Of a DNA stretch of 28,128 nt, positions 1-8,116 are shown in pieces (position 1 is the first letter of the stretch; each line of letters starts with the position of its first letter). The notes under the pieces were generated by a model, which worked only from the letters and a program-made list of their open reading frames with translations, was not told the origin of the DNA and did no database searches. Location of the stretch: positions 1 to 28,128 of the forward strand of contig CAMPJV010000002.1 in the NCBI GenBank assembly GCA_946886975.1, written 5' to 3'. Made by a program: the position numbers and the translations under genes. The DNA is from an uncultured Taibaiella sp. Its GTDB lineage: Bacteria; Bacteroidota; Bacteroidia; Chitinophagales; Chitinophagaceae.

Positions 1-980
1 ACCCTAATGATCATGAGGATATCGGAAAGAACATCAAAGAAGGGCTTGAAATGCCAGTGACCGAGCAAGCAAGACGAATGCTGGCCATGCAGCAAAGGGT
101 CAAATCATACAATGTAAGAACCTGGGCGGCGGATTTTATGAACCAGCTTGGCAACATCAAAGCGAAACAAGCGAAGTACGAAGTCCGATTCCTTGACCAG
201 CATTCCAAGATAGAAATGCTGGACAGCTACATGAACAGCAATAAGCGCCTGATATTACTTGACTATGATGGTACGCTGGTCCCCTTTTCACCAATCCCGT
301 CAGAAGCTTCCCCCAGTGCTGACCTGCTGGAAATTCTCAGCTGTTTATCAGAAGACCCCGCAAACGATGTATATATTATCAGCGGCCGGGACAGCGCCAC
401 TCTTGAAAACTGGCTGGGGCACCTGCCGCTTGGTATTGTTTCTGAGCATGGGGCGAAAACTAAAAAGCGCGGAGGAGACTGGAAAAATCAAATGAACGGC
501 AGCCAGGCCTGGAGAGATGAAGTAAGCCAGATAATGGCTGGCTACGTTCAAAGATGCGCTAACAGCTTTGTGGAAACGAAGGAGTATTCGATAGCATGGC
601 ATTACAGGAATGTAAATATTCACCAGGCTAAGCTACGTTCGTCCGAGCTTTATTCTGAGCTGCTCGACCTTATAAAGAATCACGACCTCCATATCCTTAA
701 AGGTAATAAGGTAATAGAGGTAAGGAACCAGGGCGTGGATAAGGGGTCGGCCGTGCAGCGCATACTTGCCAAGAAGCAATATGACTTCATTACAGCCTTT
801 GGCGATGACACGACGGATGAGGATATGTTTCGAATTCTCGCAGACAGAAAACATGCGTATACCCTGAAGGTGGGCGACCAGGCTTCATTTGCGAAATACA
901 ATCTCCATACACCGTACATGGTTCTTTCGCTGCTGGAAGTGATGAGCAGATGTGCGACCGGTCCGGTGCAGGAAGCATAG
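1..980 (+). CDS. Bifunctional trehalose-6-phosphate synthase/phosphatase, 3' part (5' end outside window)
   Basis: This is the C-terminal part of a fused OtsA-OtsB type enzyme. The phosphatase half removes phosphate from trehalose-6-phosphate, giving the compatible solute trehalose in the cytoplasm. The frame is open from base 3, before the first ATG at 51, and the first codons read like the end of a GT20 synthase domain, so the gene starts left of the window. Counting from the Met at 51, the HAD-type phosphatase domain begins at about residue 66. Its nucleophile motif DYDGT has Asp71 and Asp73, SGR is at 111-113, a conserved KG at 231-232, and the metal-binding GDDTTDEDM at 251-259. All key HAD residues are present. 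A MscS channel lies downstream, which fits an osmotic-stress setting. Function is secure from motifs; the synthase half is inferred from the few upstream codons. Confidence 0.93.
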   Translation, partial: PNDHEDIGKNIKEGLEMPVTEQARRMLAMQQRVKSYNVRTWAADFMNQLGNIKAKQAKYEVRFLDQHSKIEMLDSYMNSNKRLILLDYDGTLVPFSPIPSEASPSADLLEILSCLSEDPANDVYIISGRDSATLENWLGHLPLGIVSEHGAKTKKRGGDWKNQMNGSQAWRDEVSQIMAGYVQRCANSFVETKEYSIAWHYRNVNIHQAKLRSSELYSELLDLIKNHDLHILKGNKVIEVRNQGVDKGSAVQRILAKKQYDFITAFGDDTTDEDMFRILADRKHAYTLKVGDQASFAKYNLHTPYMVLSLLEVMSRCATGPVQEA

Positions 981-1025
981 GGAAAAGGCCAGAAACTTCT
1001 TTTAAAAACTTCAAAAAGCAAAACC

Positions 1026-1262
1026 ATGAAACTAGTGCCCTTAGATGACAATTTGCTTAATGAGCTGGTGCAAAGAGGATATAATGATTTTGTACTGAAA
1101 AGTATAGTTGAGCGCGGTGAGGGTGGTTATTTCCAGGAACGTCCAATAGAAGTCTACGAAGCCCGCCATATATCCATTGATGGAACTGAGGTCCACCTAT
1201 GGGGTTTAAAGCAACACCTCCACAGGCACCAGGCGGAATGCTTCGTCGTTATACCAGATTAA
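1026..1262 (+). CDS. Small hypothetical protein, possibly a decayed gene fragment
   Basis: A 78-codon ORF starts 45 bp after the trehalose gene. I do not recognise the family. The product is acidic to neutral, with no signal peptide or membrane segment and a histidine-containing C-terminal part (GLKQHLHRHQAE). After the TAA stop the same frame stays open and protein-like to about 1350. A neighbouring frame then reads as plausible protein from about 1304 to the MscS start (YQNDQVVKDFYLLNHKK, then WLQNTWEGHG). This suggests that a gene of about 140 codons has been broken by a stop and a frameshift. It could also be a genuine short gene followed by chance open frames. No family was identified, so no function is proposed. 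Confidence 0.45.
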   Translation: MKLVPLDDNLLNELVQRGYNDFVLKSIVERGEGGYFQERPIEVYEARHISIDGTEVHLWGLKQHLHRHQAECFVVIPD

Positions 1263-1445
1263 TCTGACACTGGCATTGATCTGCTTCTTTACGACGGACC
1301 ACCGGTCTACTCAACTACCAAAACGATCAGGTTGTCAAAGACTTCTATCTACTGAATCACAAAAAGCAGAAGCAACCCTTCTGTGCTGTGACATGGCTGC
1401 AAAACACATGGGAAGGTCACGGGCTCTCTACAAATGAACTAAATA

Positions 1446-2513
1446 ATGAAAACTCCTGCACAATACACATACTTTGGAAATACATTGGAAAGCTGGCTAA
1501 CTGCCCTGGCGGTTCTATTGGTTTCCATATCAGTCATCCTGATATTCAAAAAGATCTTTCTAAGGAAGTTAAGCAAATGGTCGGCAAGGACATCGACAAA
1601 CATCGACGACTTTATCATAGCTACGATAGACAGGTCTATAGTGCCCTTATTATTTCTAACGGCTTCCTACTTTGCTATGGGAACGCTAACTCTGAATGCC
1701 CGAGCCGAAAAAATCATAAGGGTCAGCTTCCTGATTATAGCAACGTATTTTGCACTCCGTATCCTTACTTCACTTGTAAGGCAGCTTGTCTTCTCTTTAA
1801 TAAGAAAACAGGATGACCGGGCAACTAAGGAGAAGCAGGCGAAGGGATTGCTGATCATCGGAAATATAGTCATCTGGGCAGTTGGTATCGTGTTCCTCAT
1901 CGACAACCTTGGCTATAATGTTACGACACTTGTTGCCGGTCTGGGAATAGGCGGTATAGCCATTGCGCTGGCAGCACAAACCATACTTGGAGACCTATTC
2001 AGCTACTTCGTCATCTTTTTTGACCGGCCGTTCGAGATAGGAGATTTCATTATCGTGGAAGATAAAATGGGAACGGTCGAGTACGTGGGTATAAAGACCA
2101 CGCGTATAAGAACACTGGGAGGCGAACAACTTATCTGCTCAAATACTTACCTGACCAACGCCAGGGTCCACAACTATAAACGCATGGAGCAACGCCGGGT
2201 TGTATTCAAATTAGGAGTTGTGTACCAGACAAGCCAGGAGCGACTAAAGTCGATACCTGCTATTATAAAGAAGATCATAGAGTCCAAGGATGAAGTCGCA
2301 TTTGATCGCGGGCACTTCTCAGGCTTCGGAGAGTCCAGCATGGACTTCGAGTTCGTTTACTATGTTGGGAGCCCTGATTACAACCTGTTTATGGATAAAC
2401 AACAGGACATCTACTTTGACATAGTCACGGAGTTTGAAAATAGAAGAATTGAGTTCGCATACCCAACCCGGACCCTCGTCATCCAGCCATCGCCTGGTGA
2501 CTTTTTGCCATAA
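1446..2513 (+). CDS. MscS family mechanosensitive ion channel
   Basis: A 355-residue inner-membrane channel that would open under membrane tension to release solutes during hypo-osmotic shock. Hydrophobic segments lie at about residues 17-36, 62-82, 90-112 and 135-157. The pore-lining helix follows at about 160-190, rich in Gly and Ala (AGLGIGGIAIALAAQTILGD) as in MscS TM3. The next stretch, FFDRPFEIGDFI, is the conserved junction into the cytoplasmic beta domain. A typical MscS vestibule follows (GTVEYVGIKTTRIRTLGGEQ, then SNTYLTNARVHNY). The length matches medium-sized MscS homologues with extra N-terminal helices, like E. coli YbdG or YnaI. The ATG at 1446 precedes the first transmembrane helix with a short polar leader. 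The trehalose synthesis gene upstream gives an osmoadaptation context. Confidence 0.93.
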   Translation: MKTPAQYTYFGNTLESWLTALAVLLVSISVILIFKKIFLRKLSKWSARTSTNIDDFIIATIDRSIVPLLFLTASYFAMGTLTLNARAEKIIRVSFLIIATYFALRILTSLVRQLVFSLIRKQDDRATKEKQAKGLLIIGNIVIWAVGIVFLIDNLGYNVTTLVAGLGIGGIAIALAAQTILGDLFSYFVIFFDRPFEIGDFIIVEDKMGTVEYVGIKTTRIRTLGGEQLICSNTYLTNARVHNYKRMEQRRVVFKLGVVYQTSQERLKSIPAIIKKIIESKDEVAFDRGHFSGFGESSMDFEFVYYVGSPDYNLFMDKQQDIYFDIVTEFENRRIEFAYPTRTLVIQPSPGDFLP

Positions 2514-2614
2514 GGAGGGAGGCGTGCAGTTAAATATCTCTGGTCATGGCTACATAAATCAGCGTGATGTACCTGAGCGATGCACTCAAAAGGAACAAAC
2601 CCCGTCCCGTTTTT

Positions 2615-4144
2615 CTATGGTTTGTTCGGCTCCTTCAACTTCAGCTCATAGAAGTCTGTCCTGCGATCCTTAAGATTTCTGACACTGCCGTAGCTATGCA
2701 GCTCGTGAAGGAGCGAAAGATCCACCTCGGATATCAATATCATTTCTGTATTGGCTGTTGCTTCGCTCTTAATAGAGTTGGAGGGGAAGGCAAAGTCGCT
2801 TGGTGTGAATACCGCCGCCTGGCTGTACTGGATATCCATATTCTCAACCTTTGGAAGATTGCCTACGCTACCGGTGATGGCCACAAAACATTCATTTTCT
2901 ATAGCCCTGGCCTGGGCGCATAGCCTCACCCGCATGTATGCATTCTGGGTATCCGTAAGAAAGGGCACAAATAGTATCTGCATGCCCTGCTCTGCCAAAA
3001 GCCGAGGCAGCTCGGGAAACTCCACATCATAACAGATGAGGATCCCCACCCTACCTGCATCCGTATCATACACTTTGAGACTGTTTCCTCCCTGTATGCC
3101 CCAATGCTTTGCTTCGTCAGGCGTAATATGGATCTTCTCATACTGATCCACTGCTCCGTTGCGGTGGCATAGGTAGCCCACATTCTTGAGCACATTATCT
3201 TCAATGCTCGGGAGGCTACCTGTAATGATATTGACGTTGTACCTGATAGCGAGCTGCTGGAAAAGCGTCTTCATTTCAGGAGTATACTTTGCCAGCTCAC
3301 GCATAGCCTCAGCCTCGGAAACGTTATTGAAACCAGCCAGCAAAGGGCCATTGAATAGCTCAGGGAACAGAGCGAAGTCACTCTTATAAGCAGAAACGCT
3401 GTCTACGAAGTATTCTACCTGGGTAAACAATTCCTGCAGGTCACGATATGGCCGCATCTGCCATTGGATCAGTCCCAGCCTTACATATGTCTTGACATTG
3501 AAAAGATTCTTAAGGTCTGAAACGTAATACACATTGAACCACTGGAGCAAAGTGGCAAACTCCCTGCTCTGCTCATCCTCTGGCATGTAATTGTGCAATA
3601 CCTTTTTAACGTGGAAGTCATTAGCCAATTGAAAGGAAAGAACAGGATCGTATATTTCCTTGTTCTTCACCTTCCTGATGTATTCTTTTGGAGATAACTC
3701 CGACGCGTGAAGGTGATAATTCGGCAGTCGTCCGCCGAATACGATGGCCCTGAGATTAAGATTCTCGCAAAGGTCCTTTCTTGCGTCATACAGCCTCCTT
3801 CCCAGCCTCATGCCGCGATAGTCCGGATGGATAAATATCTCGATGCCGTAGAGCACATCACCGTTGGGGTCGTGGGTCTTAAATGTATAATTACCTGTGA
3901 TCTGCTTGTAAGTATGGGTATCGCCGTATTTCTTATAATCCACAATTATGGAGAGCGCGCAACCCACGACTACTCCACCAACTTTAATGACGATCTGACC
4001 TTCCGGAAACCTGTTGATCAGGTTCTCTATGGAGGCAGGGCTCCAGAAAGCCCCCTGCCATCCAGGGTATGAGGCCTTCATAGCTTCCAGCAACTGCTGG
4101 TAATCTTCAAAATGCAAACTGCCTATTTCAACCTGCTCAATCAT
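2615..4144 (-). CDS. GNAT acetyltransferase-nitrilase (carbon-nitrogen hydrolase) fusion protein
   Basis: A 509-residue two-domain cytoplasmic protein. Residues 1-200 are a GNAT N-acetyltransferase fold; the acetyl-CoA pyrophosphate-binding loop is seen as RGMRLGRRLY at 110-119. Residues 225-500 are a carbon-nitrogen hydrolase with the full nitrilase triad: Glu262 in FALFPELFN, Lys337 in YEKIHITPDE and Cys371 in GILICYDVEFPEL. This architecture matches the nitrilase subgroup with an N-terminal RimI-like domain (class 12 nitrilases), which as far as I know has no settled substrate. The likely chemistry is hydrolysis of an amide or nitrile C-N bond coupled to acyl transfer, but substrate and product are unknown. 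The gene stands alone, convergent with the MscS gene. A perfect 7-bp inverted repeat lies 31 bp upstream of the start and could be its operator. Confidence 0.92.
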   Translation of the reverse strand: MIEQVEIGSLHFEDYQQLLEAMKASYPGWQGAFWSPASIENLINRFPEGQIVIKVGGVVVGCALSIIVDYKKYGDTHTYKQITGNYTFKTHDPNGDVLYGIEIFIHPDYRGMRLGRRLYDARKDLCENLNLRAIVFGGRLPNYHLHASELSPKEYIRKVKNKEIYDPVLSFQLANDFHVKKVLHNYMPEDEQSREFATLLQWFNVYYVSDLKNLFNVKTYVRLGLIQWQMRPYRDLQELFTQVEYFVDSVSAYKSDFALFPELFNGPLLAGFNNVSEAEAMRELAKYTPEMKTLFQQLAIRYNVNIITGSLPSIEDNVLKNVGYLCHRNGAVDQYEKIHITPDEAKHWGIQGGNSLKVYDTDAGRVGILICYDVEFPELPRLLAEQGMQILFVPFLTDTQNAYMRVRLCAQARAIENECFVAITGSVGNLPKVENMDIQYSQAAVFTPSDFAFPSNSIKSEATANTEMILISEVDLSLLHELHSYGSVRNLKDRRTDFYELKLKEPNKP

Positions 4145-4174
4145 ATAATAACTGGTTTCTGTTGTGCTGCGAAT

Positions 4175-4195
4175 ATACGATTGGTCTGATCGTAT
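4175..4195. promoter_or_regulatory. Perfect 7-bp inverted repeat, possible operator of the GNAT-nitrilase gene
   Basis: The arms ATACGAT (4175-4181) and ATCGTAT (4189-4195) are exact reverse complements separated by 7 bp. The repeat lies 31 bp upstream of the start codon of the minus-strand fusion gene, where a repressor could block transcription. Operator function is inference only; an arm of this length can arise by chance. Confidence 0.35.
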
Positions 4196-4383
4196 GCGAA
4201 CGACACAATAATACCCTGCCGCGACATATTCGTGGCCATAGGCGCTTGGCTTTCAATAGGTACAGGTATAAAAATCGTTACAAGACAAGTGTAACCATGT
4301 CAAATCAAAAATCACTTCGGTTGCTGCTCTTTGACGAACACTAAATGCATTGTCTCAAATGGATGAAGGCATGATTTCTTTGC

Positions 4384-4605
4384 ATGTCTGAAAGACTCAT
4401 CACTACTGTGAAAGACGAAGATTATAAGGACCTGAATGATAAGATCACTGAAATGAATACGAGTTCTGCTGTCGTTAATAAATAGGTCGAGCAGAGAAAC
4501 AGGGAAAACTTTAGAGTAACGAGGCAAAGCCTATATGCTCCCACAAACGATGGATGTTACGCTCCCGCAGAGGTAGAAATAGACAATTTAGAAGGTCAGA
4601 ATTAA
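4384..4605 (+). pseudogene. Short frame interrupted by a single TAG (33 + 39 codons)
   Basis: An ATG at 4384 opens a 33-codon frame ending in TAG at 4483-4485. The same frame then runs on for 39 codons to a TAA at 4603-4605. Both halves look like protein: the first is polar and helical (TVKDEDYKDLNDKITEMN), and the second includes NRENFRVTRQSLYAP and ends in acidic residues. The simplest reading is a gene of about 72 codons with a nonsense mutation. A real 33-residue gene followed by a chance frame, or stop-codon readthrough, cannot be excluded. I do not recognise the family. The CHAD gene begins 63 bp downstream. Confidence 0.3.
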
Positions 4606-4667
4606 CCAACTTCATGGAGCAGGTGAACGAGATAAATAATTGCAACTAGCATCTCATATCGATCTCA

Positions 4668-5453
4668 ATGAAAAGGAAAAAACTGAGATCCATTTTCAGG
4701 AAAAATATAATCGCCATTCAAAGGCACAGCCACAGAGCTTTTTTAGTCGATAGCGAGGAGGATATACATCAACTAAGGCTCGCATTTAAAAAAACGCGAG
4801 CCTTTGCCAGATTGCTATCTTTTGCTGATTCAGTTGACCGAAGGAAATCGCTTACAGGATTGAAAGAAATATACCGTGCCGCAGGCAAACTTAGGGATCT
4901 GCAGATTCTCCAGCAGTCAGTATCTGCTCACTCCGAGATATTAAATATAAGAGATTCACTGTACCTGAAAAGTCTAGCCTCCAGGATAGTCGGTGCCAAA
5001 GCCACAGTCTATTCTCTAATCCAAGGATTCTCCTTCGATTCAGTTGTAGCAACACTACTGAAGAAGATTCCTCCGAAAGTAAGAATGAAAGTAGTGAGGG
5101 AATACATCGAAAACCGGTTGGCGGCCATCAGTGTCAATTTACTAAAGAGGCTCAATGATGTCCAGATACACCAGGTAAGAAGGCTATTAAAGGATATCGA
5201 CTATTGCATGGCGAGTCTACCGGCAAACAAGAATGGACTAACGAGATTAAGGAAACGTCGAAGGAAAATTAAAAAGCTTGCCAGCCTGCTGGGAGCCTAT
5301 CACGATGCTTGTGTGTCCGAAACGCATTTAAGATCGGCTGCCTCCGATACACAAGAAGCAGGGGAGGCAACTATATTGAGGAAATTAAAAAAGAAAAACA
5401 CTTCAGAAGCATTTACTAAAAGAAACAGTCATTCAGCAATTGTACATCTTTAA
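4668..5453 (+). CDS. CHAD domain-containing protein
   Basis: A 261-residue, strongly basic helical protein with the CHAD (conserved histidine alpha-helical) fold, which is known to bind inorganic polyphosphate and is often found near polyphosphate enzymes. The two internal half-repeats each show the signature: IHQLRLAFKKTRAFARLL at 33-50 (His34, Arg37, Lys41, Lys42, Arg44) and IHQVRRLLKDIDY at 167-179 (His168, Arg171). Conserved accessory motifs are RDL (76-78) and LGAYHD (208-213). A very basic stretch (RLRKRRRKIKK) lies at 193-203. The C-terminal tail after about residue 235 is low in complexity and does not resemble the usual end of the domain, so a late frameshift is possible. No transmembrane segment is visible, so it should be cytoplasmic. 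No polyphosphate gene is visible in the window. Confidence 0.85.
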   Translation: MKRKKLRSIFRKNIIAIQRHSHRAFLVDSEEDIHQLRLAFKKTRAFARLLSFADSVDRRKSLTGLKEIYRAAGKLRDLQILQQSVSAHSEILNIRDSLYLKSLASRIVGAKATVYSLIQGFSFDSVVATLLKKIPPKVRMKVVREYIENRLAAISVNLLKRLNDVQIHQVRRLLKDIDYCMASLPANKNGLTRLRKRRRKIKKLASLLGAYHDACVSETHLRSAASDTQEAGEATILRKLKKKNTSEAFTKRNSHSAIVHL

Positions 5454-5979
5454 GTATGAAACATTGCCTTCTCTAAGGATCTCTAAAGATCGGGAGTGGT
5501 ATGCCTGGTCTGGCCGGGCTGATTGTCCTAAGGATTGATACACTGTGAGCCTTCAGAACGCATTCCCGGCGTTCAAAATTCAGTTCCAATATTGTTGCCA
5601 TTTGCATATGTGACCGCAGCGTTGGCAGCCCCTTGGAGATCATTTCTTTAAGTTATAGATCCTGGACGCACTTTTTTGCGCCATGTGCCACCGCAATGAA
5701 ACTTGAAAGTTGCACGTGAGGTTGAATGGGCGTGACCACACGACTGCGGCCTGGCCTTTTACATAACTAGCTGCAATTTGGAGTCTGTAGAGGGAGTCTG
5801 GTTTGGTCACCCAATAAACCAAAACCTTTGGTTAAGCTTGCCACACAAAAAGTATGAGAGCCCAAAACCGGTGGAAATCGTACGGTGGGCAGAGTGACAG
5901 GCGGGTGATTACAGTGTTCACTGCACTAGCCGTGCTGGAGGGCTGGATTGTTACCTGGAGCAACTGATTTCAGCGTACT
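5454..5979. other. Intergenic region, 526 bp, carrying repeat copy A and an attC-like motif
   Basis: No convincing protein or RNA gene is visible. The stretch contains the GCGTTGGCA motif at 5619-5627, followed by CCCCTTGG, and the 70-bp dispersed repeat copy A at 5836-5905. The minus-strand ORF at 5640-5822 has no family resemblance and is probably spurious. The region borders the 3' end of the minus-strand accessory operon. Confidence 0.5.
5836..5905 (+). repeat. Imperfect direct repeat, copy A (partner at 9102-9171)
   Basis: This copy starts with the 16-mer GCTTGCCACACAAAAA, identical to the start of copy B. The following 54 bp align with copy B with one gap, sharing blocks such as CAAAA, GTAC and GGTGG and ending in a GGCGGG-type run. 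Both copies are intergenic, in the same orientation, and flank the five-gene accessory module. The two are diverged, so this is not a recent duplication. Confidence 0.6.
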
Positions 5980-6444
5980 TTAATTTATCAGTAGTCTTTC
6001 TAACAAACCTCTTGCGCTGATACGAGTATTTTGAAATGAAGCTATTCGCCATCTATTGCCCTCTCGTAGAAAGACATTGGTATTTATCGACAACCGGCTG
6101 GAAGGTAGGCCTTTCTGCCAGCGAAACAAGATGCCGCCCTTACCAATAAGGACGGCAGTTGTCTCGTTTAAGAATGTAATTGATTCAACCTCCATAATCA
6201 GGTTGCTGCCACGAAAGAACCAGCTATCGGCAAGCTTCTTATGAGCAGTATATATTGCTTCATGGCCCGTCAGATGCTGGCCCTGAAAAGTTATATAGCT
6301 GCAAGAGGGTGTAAACAGCTCCTCTATAAGCCCGAGAGTCGGATTTTTGAAGATCTCTCTTGTGTTTTTATAGACTTCAATTATTCTGTCCTCCATTTTG
6401 TCGGGTCCTGAGAAACCGGAATGTTTAGCGAGATTCGTAAGCAT
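5980..6444 (-). CDS. NTF2-like (SgcJ/EcaC or DUF4440 type) protein
   Basis: A 154-residue cytoplasmic protein with the features of the NTF2-like/SnoaL superfamily: an N-terminal helix (RIIEVYKNTREIF), an early helix with LIEELFTPSCSYITFQGQ, the conserved GHEAIYTAHKKL segment, and a strand pattern ending in NRWRIASFQNTRI, typical of SgcJ/EcaC-like proteins. Such proteins bind small hydrophobic ligands or act as small enzymes; no specific substrate can be given. The frame opens at 6444, overlapping the upstream gene by 20 nt, but the Met at 6396 (MEDRIIEVY) matches the usual family start better. It is the last gene of the four-gene operon that reads leftward from 8007. Confidence 0.8.
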   Translation of the reverse strand: MLTNLAKHSGFSGPDKMEDRIIEVYKNTREIFKNPTLGLIEELFTPSCSYITFQGQHLTGHEAIYTAHKKLADSWFFRGSNLIMEVESITFLNETTAVLIGKGGILFRWQKGLPSSRLSINTNVFLREGNRWRIASFQNTRISARGLLERLLIN

Positions 6445-6973
6445 GCTTGATCCATTTCAGGACTTCCTTATCGCATTCTGACACGGAAGAGAGCCGTACC
6501 CTATGAGTTACCATAGTATTCCATTTGCCAGCTGGCTGGAACCTGTCACCAGGTGGCAGGTCGGGAGCCTTAATGCCAATATCCATATGCTTTGCTGCTA
6601 GCTGCACGATCGCAAATTTCCGTTCTCCCTTTAATAAGCTTATGTAAGTGTTCGTTGGTGCAACAACGACTTCGCCGGCCTGCCGGAGTTTGGATAAAAG
6701 CAGGTCAAAAGATTCTTTCCATTGCTCCTTCCCTTTAAAGTGCTTATCAATTGCGATGTCCGCGTCTTTTGGTCGTTTTAACGATGAAATGGCTCCGTAA
6801 ATTGCCATAGCATGACCGTGGCCCAGACCGAATTCTTCCTTGAGCCATGCGACTATCTGGCCAGCTTTTATTCCTGGTATCAGCAATCCTTTTTCCGAAG
6901 CCAGAGTTTTGAAATCAGCCGGCGTTTTGCCGGTCTTTGCCTTTATGTGGTCGAGATATGCCTGGTATGACAT
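6425..6973 (-). CDS. DUF4287 and DUF5655 domain-containing protein
   Basis: A 182-residue cytoplasmic protein. Residues 1-65 form DUF4287 with its characteristic blocks (YLDHIKAKTGKTPADFK, KAGQIVAWLKEEFGLGHGHA). Residues 70-180 match DUF5655, with GKEQWKESFDLLLSKLR and a C-terminal VRLSSVSECDKEVLKWIKHAY. The molecular function of both domains is unknown. The gene starts 12 bp after the SRPBCC gene and overlaps the NTF2-like frame, so it is almost certainly cotranscribed. DUF4287 proteins often neighbour SRPBCC and VOC genes, and this operon follows that pattern. Confidence 0.85.
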   Translation of the reverse strand: MSYQAYLDHIKAKTGKTPADFKTLASEKGLLIPGIKAGQIVAWLKEEFGLGHGHAMAIYGAISSLKRPKDADIAIDKHFKGKEQWKESFDLLLSKLRQAGEVVVAPTNTYISLLKGERKFAIVQLAAKHMDIGIKAPDLPPGDRFQPAGKWNTMVTHRVRLSSVSECDKEVLKWIKHAYESR

Positions 6974-6985
6974 TGTTCTAGTGCT

Positions 6986-7558
6986 TTAGTTTGAATAAGC
7001 TGTTTCTCCTTTCCATTTTGTCTCGAGGTTCGTTTTAATATTTTCGAGACTAATGGCGATGTCGTTGCCCACTATCTTATCCATATCCATGAATAGCAAC
7101 ATAATATTCATCGGCCATTTCATTCCACTATTATAGACCCATTCAAGTTTTGTCTGAGTGGGAGACAGGGAATCAACAGCCATATGACCGTTTGCTGTAA
7201 AGGTGAACGGTTCAAGAAACCTCAATTCGAAATTGATTCTTTTATTTTCAACAACACTGGTTGTCTCCCACTCCCCCGTACCAGCTTTGTTGTCCCTGCT
7301 GGAGAATGCGAGAATAGCACCGGGTGTGCCGTCAACACTGCCTTTATAGTTGATCTTGGTATCAGGATCGAGTGACAGCCATTTGCTATATGCTTCCTGG
7401 TTCCTGAGGTAGCGGATATACTGAAAGACATCCTGGCTCGGCTTGTTGATAGCTATTTCCCTTTTCAGGGTGTAGTCTTTCTTTGTAAACATTGCGGCTA
7501 CCATAGCCACTGAAACAATCGCTACTAATACGACGACAAGTTTTACCAGCATTTTCAT
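6986..7558 (-). CDS. Membrane-anchored SRPBCC family protein
   Basis: A 190-residue protein with one N-terminal hydrophobic helix at about residues 5-23, followed by a START/Bet v1-like (SRPBCC) domain. Family features include the first strand and helix (REIAINKPSQDVFQYIRYLRN), a WLSLDP segment, a mid-domain GTGEWETT, and a C-terminal helix with DMDKIVGNDIAISLENIKTN. These domains form a deep hydrophobic ligand pocket; the ligand is unknown. The N-terminal helix could be an anchor or an uncleaved signal, placing the domain outside the cytoplasm, unlike its operon partners. The gene lies 23 bp downstream of the VOC gene and 12 bp upstream of the DUF4287 gene. Confidence 0.87.
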   Translation of the reverse strand: MKMLVKLVVVLVAIVSVAMVAAMFTKKDYTLKREIAINKPSQDVFQYIRYLRNQEAYSKWLSLDPDTKINYKGSVDGTPGAILAFSSRDNKAGTGEWETTSVVENKRINFELRFLEPFTFTANGHMAVDSLSPTQTKLEWVYNSGMKWPMNIMLLFMDMDKIVGNDIAISLENIKTNLETKWKGETAYSN

Positions 7559-7581
7559 TTGATTTAAAATTAAGGTTATTG

Positions 7582-8007
7582 TTATTTGTTATTAGAGCCG
7601 TTGATCATCCACTGTACACCGAACTTATCACTGCACATCCCGAAATAATCACCCCAGAAGGTACGGTTGAGCGGCATGTCGATCCTTCCCCCGTCGGAGA
7701 TTTCGCTGAATAGCTTATCGGCCTCCTGCTCATTTTCTGCCTGTATGCAGATATGAAAGTTATTACTGGGGTTAACCTGCATCTCCATCGAAGACAGGAA
7801 ATCTGAGGCCATTAAGGTAATACCGTTGTCCAATAGGAGGGAGATGTGTATTATTCGATCCTGATCTTCTTCGCTAATCTTCATGCCCCCGGCCATGTCC
7901 TTGTAGCGCTGGAGGATCTTAAAACTGCCGCCAAAAATGGATTTGTAGCATTTCATTGCTTCTTCTGCCTTGCCATCGAAGTGCAAGTAAGGGGCCATGC
8001 TTGTCAT
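7582..8007 (-). CDS. VOC family protein, PhnB/glyoxalase-like
   Basis: A 141-residue cytoplasmic protein of the vicinal oxygen chelate fold, PhnB-like subgroup. It has the typical opening (MAPYLHFDGKAEEAMKCYKSIFGG), a central strand HISLLLDNGITLMASD, and the conserved ending LNRTFWGDYFGMCSDKFGVQWMIN. Many members of this subgroup are annotated as 3-demethylubiquinone methyltransferase-like without proof, so no reaction is assigned. It is the first gene of the minus-strand operon and is divergent from the AraC-type regulator. The frame starts at 8007; the Met at residue 4 (MAPYLHF) is an equally good start. Confidence 0.88.
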   Translation of the reverse strand: MTSMAPYLHFDGKAEEAMKCYKSIFGGSFKILQRYKDMAGGMKISEEDQDRIIHISLLLDNGITLMASDFLSSMEMQVNPSNNFHICIQAENEQEADKLFSEISDGGRIDMPLNRTFWGDYFGMCSDKFGVQWMINGSNNK

Positions 8008-8036
8008 ACTGATTGAATTTGATTAATGATGTTTGA

Positions 8037-8044
8037 CAAAGGTA
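8037..8044 (-). promoter_or_regulatory. TACCTTTG (-7-like) element facing the VOC operon
   Basis: On the minus strand this octamer matches the Bacteroidota -7 consensus TAnnTTTG and lies about 30 nt before the VOC start. I see no strong -33 TTG at the usual spacing. The same octamer occurs on the plus strand at 8117-8124, so the two form a divergent pair. Confidence 0.5.
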
Positions 8045-8116
8045 TTGGCGGTTTAATATCCGACAGAAGGGGTAATACGACATTCTTTAGAGGGTAAATG
8101 CGACAAAGTGCAGCTT

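Larger units (their letters stand above)
4145..4667. other. Intergenic region, 523 bp, with a short interrupted frame and an inverted repeat
   Basis: This gap separates the minus-strand GNAT-nitrilase gene from the plus-strand CHAD gene. It carries the inverted repeat at 4175-4195 and the TAG-interrupted short frame at 4384-4605, both listed separately. I see no RNA gene. Longer open frames on either strand (4162-4344 plus, 4312-4527 minus) have unconvincing composition and no recognisable start context. Confidence 0.5.

Noticed and set aside
4162..4344. 60-codon plus-strand frame after the GNAT-nitrilase start
   Set aside because: Unusual composition, overlaps the inverted repeat and probable promoter, no family resemblance.
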